This document shows, in pieces, positions 1 through 12,143 of a stretch of 64,000 nucleotides of DNA; within the stretch, counting starts at the first letter, position 1, and every line of letters begins with the position of its first letter. The position numbers and the translations under genes were made by a program. Under the pieces are notes generated by a model, which was given only the letters and a program-made list of their open reading frames with translations, did not search any database and had not been told where the DNA came from. The DNA is from Serpula lacrymans var. lacrymans S7.9 (lineage: Eukaryota > Basidiomycota > Agaricomycetes > Boletales > Serpulaceae), in NCBI RefSeq assembly GCF_000218685.1, contig NW_006763294.1:1671361-1735360 (forward strand). Reading direction: 5' to 3'.

Positions 1-2657
1 CAGCCACCCCTCCCTTGCGACAAAAACAGCGCACCAGTCTCTCATCCCAAAACGACAATTCTTTCCCGCGTACCACAAGTCCCGACATTGCAGACTTCAT
101 TTCAGCCACTCCTCGTCCACGTCGCCCATCCACCTCAAGCCGTCTTTCACGTGCATCTACCCGCGTCTCGCGCTCCTCAACCTACTCCACGCAATCCGCC
201 GCTCGTCTCTCCACCTCTGTCTCTCGTCTCGCCCAGTCCGCATCTGGCACCTTGCCCCTCCGAAGACATACGGGCGACGACCTGCCCCGACCTCGCAGAA
301 TCAGCGATGCTGCAGACAACGGACCTGCTTCAGGTCTCCCCTATTTACAGGAAGACTCGTTGGGGTCTGATTTTGGTGTCGTCGACTCAACAATGCGAAA
401 GCAGTCTTTGGATACTTTAGGTAGTACAGACTCCGTGTTCCGCCCCATGTCCGACCGCCGCCTGACAGACCAGTTCGACGACGCTCTGGAAAAAAAGCGC
501 AATAGTGCTTACGATGCAGAAGATGGCCATAACTCGGATTCTAGCATTGACTTGCATACTCCTCTTCCGTGAGTTTTTGCCACATATCGTCCCTTTCAAG
601 TCACTATCTTTATCTTTGACCTCTTTTTCGCTTGTGTTGGCACTGTCTGGCATCTCTTGACTTTCATTGCTTGCTTTAAAACTATATCTACATCGGCTGG
701 GTATTAATGCTTGTGATCGAGCATCATGATCCCACCATGTCGATCCCTTCTCACAATTATTACAACGACCTGGATTATGATAATCTCATCTGTTAAATTA
801 TGATCTCAACATTTAATTTTCATCTGGGCTAACCATCACATCACAACAGAAACTTGATGCTTCGCCACGGCCTGCTCTCTCCCAACTCCAAGTTGTTGCC
901 ACCACGCTCGGATTCGGCAGGGAAAAGGCCAGATAGTGTAGCTAGCGTCGCTACTAGTGCGTTTTTGCCCCTTCCTTGCTATGAGATGAGTGCTGACTGT
1001 AGACTCCATTTTTGACATTTGCTATTTTCTTTTGCGCGTTACGAATATTCAATCACTCGCTTTATTCGCCTCTGTCTTCGCGCATGTATTCCGGGTCTTC
1101 TCTAAAACAACCACACTTTCACATTGACACCCTATCCAATCTTTCCTATCCACGGTCACATGGTTGTTTGAATTCTATAGACACATCTTCCATGACTAAA
1201 TGTGGACTGATGAAAGACGAGAGAGACACTCCAAAACGACGCGTACGCCATCGTGATGGTAAACTATTAAGAGGAGGCATTGGTTTGACAACCGGTTTAG
1301 GATGGAGTGATAGGTAAGCCCAATCATGCACGCTTCGCTCATGTTATACCCTCTAACCTTATCTCGTGACACACCTTGCAGCGAGGACGAAGATGCACCT
1401 TCGCCGTTGACACGTCGCCTCTCTTCACTTAATCTTTCTCGTCGATCGTCGGCATCTTCCTTGCAGGCCACCCCTCATCCTCTTTCTCGTTCCATCAGTA
1501 GTTCTATCCTCCACGAAATTGACGAATTTAGTGTCTCGCCTCATTCACATAGCTCCAAACCAGTAAATCCGCAAGCTGGACCGTCCATACCTAGTGGTAC
1601 CCGAATAGGTCATACACCGCGCGCCGTCTCGACGCCAAATCCGCGCATGAGTGCAACCAGCGCCACATCGTCACTCGCCCTAAGCATTCCCGACTCGTCG
1701 TATTCGATTACACCCACGCAGAACGTGTTTCCCCCTACTTCTGATCATGGTACACTCTCCTCTGAGTCGTCGCTTAGTCTGCCACTACCTGCAACCCCGG
1801 AAAGTACTGATGATGGGCCAAGAGTGGTAGGAAATGACAATGGCGTGAAGGTTGGGAAAGAGAGAATCAACGTGGGCATGGGCATTGGCATGGACAAGAA
1901 CATGAATATCGAAAAGGGTTTGCCACCGTTGCCGAATGGGATGAACAATGGGCTGAGGAAATACCCATCGAGTATGGGTTTGAGGGCGGCGTTTGTTGCA
2001 GGAGCTGGAGCTGGAGTCGGTGGAGCGCGTCCAAGAACTTATTCGTCGGCATCGTCAGTGTCTTCAGTGGGAGTGGCGGCTGGTGCAAACGCCGCGCGGT
2101 CGGCTGTACCTCAAGCTTTGCGATCAAGCTTAAATGGCACTTCAGGCTCGGCGCCTTCTCCTGGAAGTGCCAGCACATCCGCTCACGCGAAGTCGGGCAT
2201 AACATCTCCGCGGGCAAGTCAGATGTTACTCCCACGTCCGCTCAAACTCGCCCAAGCGCACCCTCAAGCGCGACTGCAGCAGCCAGGCGAACAGGCCAAG
2301 CCCGGTCAGGTGTTGGTATACAACAGGAATGTGCATGATCAACAGCGTTCTGCATTGAGTCGTGGGTCGACAAGCACCGCATCGAGCGCAGCGCCATCAC
2401 CTACGTCGCCTACATCGCCTGCGGACTGTAACAGTCCACGCCCGAAACCGAGGACGGGAACTGGAATGGTGTATCGCAATAGCTCGAACCCATCAGGAGC
2501 TGGGAGTAGGATGCGAATGCCTTCGTCTGGCGTGCATTCACCATCATTGGGGGTGTCGTCTCCTTCACTAGGTATACCGTCGCCGTCTCCATCATCATTA
2601 CGTACGCCATCACCAGCATTTGGGAAAATGCCTATGCAGCGTGCTGTTGCGCTATGA
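1..2657 (+). CDS. Ser-rich intrinsically disordered protein, 5' end cut by window edge
   Basis: The reading frame is open at the left edge and has no ATG before it, so the N-terminus lies outside. Exons seen: 1-568 (donor gtgagt), 850-956, a small exon from 1003 whose end I could not fix, 1181-1313 and 1382-2657. The 1313/1382 junction is in frame and restores an acidic stretch (SDSEDEDAPSPLTRRLSSLN). The protein is dominated by Ser, Pro, Arg and Gly, with many S/T-P sites and basic RxxS patches, which suggests a heavily phosphorylated scaffold. A Gly/Ala run lies near genomic 1990-2100. No catalytic domain or membrane segment is visible. Function unknown. Confidence 0.6.
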
Positions 2658-4190
2658 TTGCAGTAAAATGATGTTACAATGAGGAATGTGCTGGCAAGGT
2701 TGTCGGTCAATGTGTGCTGGTGGAAGTTTCAAGGTCAGTGTCTAGTATTTCGTGATGAACCAAATGGCTCATGTATATGTATAGTTTTGTGGCGGTTTCT
2801 CCTATCGGACTCGGCTTCTTTTCGTTGTGCCTTTCGCCATTGAATACCATTCGGATTTTCATTCAAATTGGATTATCACTACCTTTACGGTACACCATTA
2901 CCCTTACTACACCCCCTGGAACAAACCACTATAACCCCTGTGTCAGATGCTCTTCACCATTAGTTTCCTCTCATTGTCATCGTCACCATCGTCATCTAGT
3001 CTTCAGTTTTATACATTCATTGCGATCTTATGGAAACTCATTTGTGTACGATTGTGATCTTGCAGATATGATTCAACTATTTTCGTTTTACCCAGTGAAA
3101 TATTGAGTCTTCCTTTCTATCTCCGAATTCTTTTCAACATTTTTCTACGCTCAGTTTTTCTTTCTTTTTCTACAGGTTTTGTTTATGAGATTGGGATGTT
3201 CTTTGCTAGCTCGTCGGCTATCGGTACTCTGCAATACGCAATACTAGTAGTCTCATAATCATATCTGAAAAGCAGGAGTGTTGTCAGCTGAATGGGACTG
3301 TCTTCCTTCGGGGAGACTAGCTGAATTTCCAGCACTGCACGCATTTGCTGGGTACTAGTATACAACTTCTGCCCATGCGGCCGTTCTCCATCAGCAACGT
3401 CCACGAACGCGTCGCCTGGCACTGTATAGCTATAGTAGAGCCCTCACTTGTAATGCAGCGCCCGACCCCTTTCTCTGCATTTTGCACATGTGTAGGGCAA
3501 AGATGACCGCTGAGTTATTTGTTCCTTGATGCGGCGCCACCATCTGCGGAAAGTTGGTTTCGTTAGCTTCCATCCATATGTGACGCCTGGACTACTAGTA
3601 AGCTTGTAATAGCGGGCAGACATCTGTTAAATCACTCTCAGCCTGTCAAGAGGGATATTGCTTGAGGCTACCAGATTTATAATTCAACACGCACGTCCGA
3701 GTCCTTTTCCCGAACCAGTGAAGGCTTTGTTACTCGATCATCACCGACAAGACGTAACTATGTTTTCTATTGATCACAGTTCTGCCCTGGAGTATTTTGG
3801 TCCATCAAGCTAGGTGTGTTATCATGGCTGATAATCTGGACCAGATTCCGATGGAATCGCGACTATTATCAGCATTTCAAGTAGCTTAACCAAGTCCATT
3901 TCCTCTGATACTTGGCAAGAACTTCAACAGCCCATGTGGAACAGTCAAACACCGATCAAGGGCCTGGCACGAGAGTGCACAATTCATTACAATTTCCCGG
4001 TATGTGCCAGTCTTTTATTAGAACACGAAGCTGACATGCCGTAGCAGCGTGCTGTAGGTGCAGCCATGACCTCTCCTATGCGGTCCTTTGGGATTCATAC
4101 GACTCTTTGTACCTGATACACCTGACCATCAGACCATCAGACTTGGGGGGTTGACGCCGTCAGCTGAAATTCCCCACACCTGCGGCGGGG
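2658..4190. other. Intergenic, no supported gene
   Basis: Pyrimidine-rich and AT-rich sequence follows the stop of the Ser-rich gene and probably holds its 3' UTR. The minus strand at 3183-3422 is open for 79 codons with a protein-like composition, but no flanking exons or homology were recognised, so it is not called. Confidence 0.5.
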
Positions 4191-4193
4191 CGG

Positions 4194-4200
4194 TATATAA
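4194..4200 (+). promoter_or_regulatory. TATA box of the thaumatin-like gene
   Basis: TATATAA lies 55-61 bp upstream of the ATG at 4255, after a GC-rich stretch. This spacing allows a transcription start 25-30 bp downstream and a short 5' UTR. Confidence 0.6.
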
Positions 4201-4254
4201 AGTCTGCAGTAATTGGACAATACGCTGCAACAATTCTTTCAACCTTTTTCCAAC

Positions 4255-5582
4255 ATGAAATACTTGCACATTGCTTCTACTCTTGCCATGGTCTCTGGTA
4301 CGCTGGCCCAGCGAACCTTCACCGTCTACAATGGCTGCCCGTTTACCATTTGGTAAGCACATTCACATTCAATGATGTTCATCCCGCCTGTCTTGTTGAC
4401 GATGACAATTTTTCAGGCCTGCTGTGAGATGATCTTGTTAATAGAAGTTCTAACTGTGTGCTTAACACGCAATGTAGATGTTCACTGCCCCAGGCGGCAA
4501 TGCCCCTGCATATACGACCGGGTGTGTAAACGCTGTGTCGCAACTTCGTTGGGACCTGTGCTAATGTACGCCGTATAGGTGGGCGGCGAATGCGTACACC
4601 GCAGTTAGCTTCTCGGTATGGACTGATTTCCCATATTGGTGCGTAGTAAATATATGATTATGTTATAGGTTCCAGACAACTGGACGTCGGGGAGGATTTG
4701 GGTCAGTCATACATCCGTCTCGCTGCTATATGTTGCTAATGTTCAAGTATTAGGCACGTCGTGACTGTGATTTCAGCACCAATCCTGGGCCGAATTCTTG
4801 TCTTGATGGTGGCTGCAATGGAGGGCTTGTGTGTGATCCCACTACTGGCACTGTGAGTCTGCACATTTCTACGTGGATGGTGTCACTAACGTTGGGGATT
4901 CAGGGTGTGCCACCTGCCAGCCTTGCTGAGTTTACGTTGGGAGGCACCACTGGCCTAGATTATTACGATGGTAATTCTGGATCATCCTTTCCTATCAAAG
5001 ATAATTCCTGATGAGATGATCAGTTTCCCTTGTGGATGGGTATAACTTACCTATCAGCATTAACAACAACGTTGGCTGTGGTATAGCAGACTGTCCCGTT
5101 GATCTCGGCCCAAATTGTAAATGATTCGTATGTCATGCCGAGTTTGAGACTGATTGTCATATCTAAACTGTAGGTCCTGCTGCGATACAAGGCCCATATG
5201 ATTCAACTGGATTCCCAGTTGGGTGTAAGAGTGCCTGTGAAGCTAATTTGGATGGAGATCCTTGTGAGTTTTCTCTAGTCATGTTGCTATCCTCCTAATA
5301 CCGTTTTCCCTGGTAGCCAATTCACCCAACTGTTGCACTGGTAGCTATAGCACTCCCGCTACTTGCCCTTCTTCTGGTGTGGAGTATTACACCTACTTCA
5401 GTGAGAATTTTATCATTTTTGTCAAAAATTCTGCAATTAACCGCCCATTTTGCTTACCAGAGGATAACTGCCCGAACTCGTACTGTTATGCCTATGACGA
5501 ATCTAGCGGTACCGCCATCTTCACATGCGACGCAAGCCTTAACGCTGACTACACCGTCACATTCTGCCCTCCTCCATCGTAA
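4255..5582 (+). CDS. Secreted thaumatin-like protein (257 aa, 11 exons)
   Basis: Exons: 4255-4352, 4417-4423, 4478-4521, 4579-4615, 4669-4701, 4754-4852, 4904-4970, 5024-5116, 5174-5263, 5317-5400, 5461-5582; they sum to 774 nt. The start has a signal peptide (MKYLHIASTLAMVSGTLAQ). The mature chain begins with the family's FTVYNGCPFTIWPAMF pattern. The body is Cys-rich, including RRDCDF, CNGGLVCD, NNVGCGIADCPVDLGPNCP and NCPNSYCYAYDESSGT, as in thaumatin/PR-5 folds with 8 disulfides. Fungal members are extracellular; some have been reported to act on beta-glucan, but activity here is not shown. Exon 2 is only 7 nt yet is needed to encode the conserved Trp-Pro-Ala. Confidence 0.93.
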
Positions 5583-8500
5583 GCTACTCTATTTCGGGCT
5601 TCTAGCTTGTTTCGGAAATAGTAGTTGAGACGAAACTCTCGCATCTCCTTTTTTTTTTGGGTACCCGTGAATTAAATAAACTGGCGATGTCTCTTCCGTG
5701 AATCTACGTGCACAATGTGATGAATTCCAAAAAAAAAAAAAAAAGATTCACGAATATCTCCTCAAGCTCAACTACGACCAGCCTAATGGCATCTTCAACT
5801 GTATTAGACACGCCCTCCGCAGGAACCAATACAACGTCAGGTGAATGATTAGGAAAATGTCAGCTAAATATGATATTGATCTTGTCATTTTGATCCACGT
5901 CTTAGTCTCCACTCCACGATCTATTTGCGCGGCAAGGGCGCTGAAGACTCAGGCTAGCGTATCAAGTTCTTCTAGGCTGAACTTGTCTGTATTCGCTACG
6001 ACATGGCTGGTATACCTTCTGATGGCTGTAGTTGGTGATAATGCAATGGATTGGGGTTGAATTTTAATGGGTGGAGCTGGACTGCACCTCAACTATTTGA
6101 ATAGGTTAACATGAAGGACGACGCAACATACATGTATACTGATTTGGACAGTGTCATAGTTGATTCCTAGATAGTAGCTGTTTTTTGAGCTTCAAAATGA
6201 AGAAAATATGTGTGCACTGGCACCAGTTAGATCGACGTATTGCCGAGCTGAAGAGTGTCAAGTATTAAAGCTAGTCCTGATCAATTGAGCTAAAGCATGA
6301 TGCACTCATCCAAATAAGCCCCATCGGCAGGGCATGCGTATAGTCCAGCCCGGCTTGTTTCGAATCATAATACTACAAGGACAAACATTCGAAGTTCTAC
6401 ATTTTGTTACATCCCCCCGTAGGTCTGTAGGTCTGTTTCTCAAATGATCATGCCATGTATTGCAACGAGAAACATGTTATAGTACATATAACCGCCATAC
6501 TCATGCCCTCTGAGGACTTGATATGCGCGGAGTGAGTATCCTCACAAAGTGGGAGGCGAACTTGCCTGAAAGATCGAAATGCGAAAATAAATCGACGCTA
6601 TGACATGTCGAGGCGAGGATGTGTGCTTATATCAGGATCACTGTACTACATTACAACCACAAAATCAACATCCCAGCACCTGAAAAAGAGAAAAAGACAA
6701 TGACATACGTAGTTATTCGTCGCGAGCTCGCGAAGGAGGGTACGAGAGTTGACTCTGCACATGCAATCGCATACGTTATTATTGCAATATATTTTTCAAA
6801 ACATGGAAGAAGGCTTACAAGCTAAGGAAGGAGTTCAGGTAGCCTGTGATAACACTGATATTAACGGCCGTTCGAAAACGATCGAAGAATACTCACAATT
6901 GCTAAGAAGAAGATAGGGTATCAGAAATATTCCATTCTGGGGACAAGCGAGAAACTGTAGGTTATCGCATAAGACGAGCGGCCTAGTTGGGCGGTCAAAT
7001 CACGTACAAGTATAAGAAAGATGGTAATATCTACACTAAAAAACAAAATCATTGTTATTCAACCCATCACCACTCATCGACTCATATGGCTCACCTTGTG
7101 ATTAACCCGACGTTGACTACCAAGACTGTCAGTTTCGTAATAAGGCCGCCAAGTCTATCCGTTACGTCTGGTTAAGGTGTATTCGACAGCAAAACTAGCT
7201 ACTGGAAAAAACAAACCTCCCTATCCCTGACCGTGATTTATGGAAGAGATAAACTTGTGAGGTTGCAATGAGGACGTCACATGCGATAGTTGAGACGAAG
7301 AATATAGAAGCGGGAAGCTGGAAACATGGTTTATTATCCATAGAACGTCGTAAAGATGATCTAGTAGAGACCTACATTGCTAGGTCGTGAATCATTCCAC
7401 AGGGGATATCGAATGCTGATGACATAATATATAAATTGGTGTTCTTGTTCAATCGAACAAATACCCACGTTTTAGCGACCAGAGCTGAGCAATAATAATT
7501 TAAATCAAAGCAATCAAGTAGGCACAACATCCAAAGACTCACCTCCGCCACAACCTAGAGCAATAATGGAAAGAGTGACCTAAGACAAGACAGCTAAGTA
7601 CAGAATAGCTAAAGTTAGGTATAATAAGGTCTTACGATAGCTGAAGTTAAGTAAACATCATGAAAACTAACTGCGATATTATGCTTTTATTAAACAGGTG
7701 GGATTATTGTTATTGATAACGTACGGCGCCATATCCTATGTGCATAAGCTCTGAAGGGCTGTGAGTACCATGAAGAATGATGAATGCAAATACGAACGCA
7801 CAATTGGACAAAGAAGGCTATTGTGGCCTAACTTACGGTTCGTCAAAGTTGTTAAGATTGACTCGGTGGTGCTTACCGTTACCGCCATTGCAGCCTAATG
7901 ACACGTCAGACAGTTGGAATTAGACATTAAGGATAAGCTGACTAACCTCAAATTCTCTGTAAACAGTTAAGTGAATATGCAGCTTGAGATGAACACATGA
8001 GAGACGTACTTCGAAACGCGAGACATGACATCTGGCATCCCTCTCCATGTAATGGTATAGTGATATATGGATATCGAGACAAGAAACAGCTGCGCTGTAT
8101 CCAAGATCCTGTGTTCTGCTCTTGAATGGATGGTTACTAAGGATGTAGCTGGAGACCATACCATAGGAAACCAACCTGAAAAGCAATATAACTGAGCGGA
8201 TGGATTAAAATGATACAATAAACCCACAAGAAGTTTCATTGAGAGGGCATCGTTATGATAGGTGCGGAAGTAATACCAGGTCTGAACGAGGGTAATACCA
8301 TAAAAACTGATTGAACGATAAGTCGCGTGGTCTAATATTCTGCGAAAGAAAGAACAGACAGACTAGAGAGTGCCACACCTGTGACGCACGATGAGCAGGG
8401 ATAGCTGATAGGACGGATGAGCAGGGTGCGTACCAATGAAATGGGAGGCCATGATAGACGATACCTCGTTCATGATACAGAGAAAAGGAGCGTGAATGGG

Positions 8501-9821
8501 AGAAAAGAAGAAGATCGGGAGAAAGGAGGGCCAAAAAGAAAGAGGTGGAGTGACCATAAAAGCTGAAAAAAGTGGGGAAGACAGCTGACCCGTGCACCAC
8601 GGATATTGCTTCGACAGCGACATGCGAGAGCAGAGCGAAGAAGAGACGAGAACGAGAACATCTCGCTGACAGAATAAATAATAAACAAGCGTTCCTTGCA
8701 TTAGATCCTAGCCAAAAATAATTAAATAATTAGAAGTATCTCGACATCCATTGAAAATAGGGAAAATATATAGGAAAGCACCAGAATAGTCCCCGGCGAT
8801 AGGCGCAGGTCCAACGCGATCCTCACCCAAATCTTGTTTGTACCCCGAATTAACCTCAATCGAAGTCTGTGCGCACCTATTTGGGCACGTCCTGCTTTGA
8901 GTGATCTGCGAAACCGTTTTCATGCAGCATATTCAATTGCCTGTAACACTATTTCTGGGAATCAAATCACATACCCTTCCTCAGCCACAAACGCTGTATG
9001 TCCGTCCAAGGAACGACCGTGCCATACTGCGTTCCAATGGCCAGCCATAGGGGTTGGAGAGATCTGCGGCTCACTCTGGGTCTCGATGGATCAGCATGAA
9101 ACCTACGAGACCGCGCCGCCAACCCTCTTGAAAATTGCGTATTCAGAAAAGGTCATCCTATGAGCTCGGCCGGCTAATTATTGGCGAGTACACTCAACGA
9201 GACATCTGATGACCGCCTCATCGGGCATTAATCAGAATGCCAGGGTGGAGAGCGGTTCCGACGTCTCATTCGACCTTTGCACGCTCAAGAGAGTATGGCC
9301 TTGACTGACGTGTCTGATGGACGTCAATTGATATAGTGACCATGGCACAGTCGCATGACGTAGGCTGATCCCGTGCAGCTTGCTGGGTTATCCTGTCTCC
9401 ATCCAAGGTGCTTGAATCTCCCAAACATAATACATAGCTGTCAGAATCCCTCTATCGGCAGTGGCGCCATTCGGCATATCCTCAAGTGAAAGATAAGGCA
9501 CTGAGATGGTTACAGGCTTACCATAAAGGTGACAATTCAGATATTGATATGCCAGAATAGCAATAATGCCGTGTCGGCGCTGTGGGGTAATTTATGCCAT
9601 AGCTACTTGACAAGACTGAACTCTCCACTGGGAGGAGTAAACATCTTGAGCAGTAATGAGAATGCCCATGAATAAATATTGCAGATCCCACTTATAGCGA
9701 AGAGTCGACTACTTTGCAATATTAATGTTCTCACGGGACCAACCGCCGCTGTGGCAGTGTTTAACTGGCATCGCCCCATACTGGCACTATAACAGACAAA
9801 CGTAGAAACGCGGACTGGCAA
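5583..9821. other. 4.2-kb gene-poor, AT-rich region
   Basis: No multi-exon gene could be assembled on either strand; the ORFs present are short and lack splice-linked partners. A 16-A homopolymer lies near 5730-5745. Just beyond it, minus strand 5749-5843 reads as an uninterrupted amphipathic peptide, followed upstream by more coding-like sequence with an in-frame stop near 5950. This may be a relic of a decayed gene. The last few hundred bases probably hold the ALG8 promoter. Confidence 0.5.
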
Positions 9822-12081
9822 ATGGCAAAGTCTTCAATTCCAATGCCTGGTGCCATCCACACGAACCACTCGATTCCAGAAGCAGCCCTGGAAGATGTCC
9901 CAGATTCTGTCCCAGCAGCATCAAATTCTCAGCGTACTCCATGGACCATAAAGTTGGACCTGACCTCCTCGGAAATTGATCTCCTGCTGTTTTCCGTATG
10001 CATGAAGCTCCTCCTTTTCCCGTCATAGTATGATCCACTAAGATATCTAGTTATATCAACTCTGATGTTTCCTCCAACCCAGTCGATCCACAGATTTCGA
10101 AGTTCACCGTAACTGGCTTGCTATAACCCATTCTTTACCTATATCACAATGGTACTACGACGTATGTTCCCTCTCTTCTCTTACTCGAATGACACTTCAC
10201 ATTTCAAATATATATGGCAGACAACATCAGAATGGAGTAAGCACACCCCTTTCTGAAGTCTTCAATTCATTCTCATTCTCTTGTAGCATTAGACTACCCT
10301 CCCTTCTTTGCGTACTTTGAGAAAATCCTGTCAATTCCTGCCCTCCTTGTCGATCCCGCTATCATAGACCTTCAGAACTCCAATTATAGTGCATGGTCCG
10401 CTGTCGTATACCAGAGAACCACTGTGATTTTGACAGAACTCGTACTTGGAATAGCCCTCCTCAGGTAGAGATTCATCCTCTTCAACGCTGTACCTCCTTC
10501 GACCCAATTTTACATCACAGGTTTGTCCGGGGAACAGAAAATATCTCTGTACAACGTATCATATCAGCCTCCCTGTTTTTCCATCCCGGGTTTCTTATCG
10601 TCGATCATATACATTTCCAGTACAATGGCTTCATGTTCGGCATTTTACTATGGTCGATATATCAAATTCGTCAAGTAAGTCATAATAACGGCTCATTACC
10701 AATATAAGGCTCTACCTAACTGGCCTCAGGGAAACAAACTAGCTGGTGGCTTTTTCTTCGCCGTCCTCCTGAACTTCAAACACATATATATGTATCTTGC
10801 AGTATGCCATTTACAACCTTTTGTCCTCTTACTTTGCTGATATCATCTTGCGCTAAAATCCCAACAGCCTGCTTATTTCATCTATCTCCTGAGATCCCAC
10901 TGTATGTCTCCAACGGGTGAATTACTGCCAGCTCGGTTCATCTCACTAGCGAACACTGTCATCGTTGTGTGCGTTGTGTCTCTCGGCCCTTTCATTCTCA
11001 TGGGCCAGCTTCCACAGCTTCTCTCTCGATTATTTCCTTTCACGAGGGGTTTGAATCATGCATACTGGGCTCCAAACGTCTGGGCACTGTTCACAGCAGC
11101 TGATCGTGTCCTATTGAGATGTATGTATAAAGTCCAGTCCCAAACCCTCCCATTTTACCTTTTTCTCTTTATCTAATGTCCATTTTTATCCAGACGTGAA
11201 GGGCTCAGGTATCAATGTTGTCATCAATGAGTCGGGTATCTCCTCAACCTCTAGGGGCCTCGTCGGAGATACAGTATTTGCTATACTTCCAGATATAAAG
11301 CCAGCGCACACTTTCTTGATAACGATATTATTCCAATCGGTTCGTGTGCCTTGAGTTTCTAAGATGGCATATTTTATTGATCTCACTTAATCGAGTCAGA
11401 TATTCCTTGCCAAATTGTGGAAGACACCCACGTACAAATCGTTCCTGGCTTCCCTCACTTTGTGCGGTTATACGTCCTTTATGTTTGGATGGCATGTACA
11501 CGAGAAGGCCGTACTGCTCATTCTTGTTCCTTTAAGGTATATAGCTGATCAATACTTAGAGGAAGATGTTCTTAATACTTCAGCAGTCTGCTAGCGACGT
11601 CAAGTCATGCTTACTGTAGAACCTTCGTCATCGCAAGTGTCGCCGGTGTCTATTCTTTGTTTCCCCTTCTTTTCACACCAGCAGGTAAGCCTAGAAACTC
11701 CTGACATCGAGTTCAAACGCTGACCAAAAGAGAAAGAGGCATTTGTCAAGCTGAGCTATGCACTCCTTTGGGGCTTCTTTACTCTTCTACCATTGAACAA
11801 TCACACATACGAGTGAGTAGCTCTTAGCCTGCAGCCCGGCCTCGCTTACGTGAAGTTGCAGATTCCCAGCCTCCTTGCCCTGGGTCATTCTTGACATGTT
11901 CGAGAAAACCTACCTCGGTGGTTTCTTGCTCCTTCATGCCGTCTTAACTTTGCTTCCATTGCTCTCACGAAGCTTCGAGTCGCTAACTTTCCTACCACTT
12001 ATGCTGACCAGCATATACTGTGCTATAGGACTGGTGTGGGCGTTTCTGCGCTTGAGCGCTATATATCTAACGCAAGAGTAG
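9822..12081 (+). CDS. ALG8: ALG8-type dolichyl-P-glucose alpha-1,3-glucosyltransferase (546 aa, 12 exons)
   Basis: ER multi-pass enzyme that adds the second glucose to the lipid-linked oligosaccharide for N-glycosylation. Exons: 9822-10027, 10083-10161, 10221-10236, 10287-10464, 10521-10674, 10730-10801, 10868-11120, 11194-11339, 11400-11536, 11587-11684, 11731-11812, 11862-12081; total 1641 nt. ALG6/ALG8 hallmarks: [12 protein letters not shown] near the N-terminus, [64 protein letters not shown] and [15 protein letters not shown]. The FGWHVHEKA block favours ALG8 over ALG6 from memory. Exon 3 is 16 nt. The in-frame TAG at 10465 is removed by the 10465-10520 intron, so it is not a nonsense codon. 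Confidence 0.93.
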
Positions 12082-12143
12082 AAGAGGGTTACCACCCTGA
12101 TGAGATTCTGATACCCTAGATACATGGAATACAGCTTGAGAGA

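Noticed and set aside
2771..3106. 111-codon ORF after the Ser-rich gene
   Set aside because: Composition reflects a pyrimidine-rich 3' region and no family features are visible.
8253..8701. Overlapping minus-strand ORFs of 112-115 codons
   Set aside because: Low-complexity Phe/Ser/Leu-rich translations of a purine-rich stretch, with no splice partners or conserved motif.
10465..10467. In-frame TAG inside the ALG8 coding region
   Set aside because: It is the first bases of a 56-bp GT-AG intron (10465-10520); splicing restores the conserved frame.
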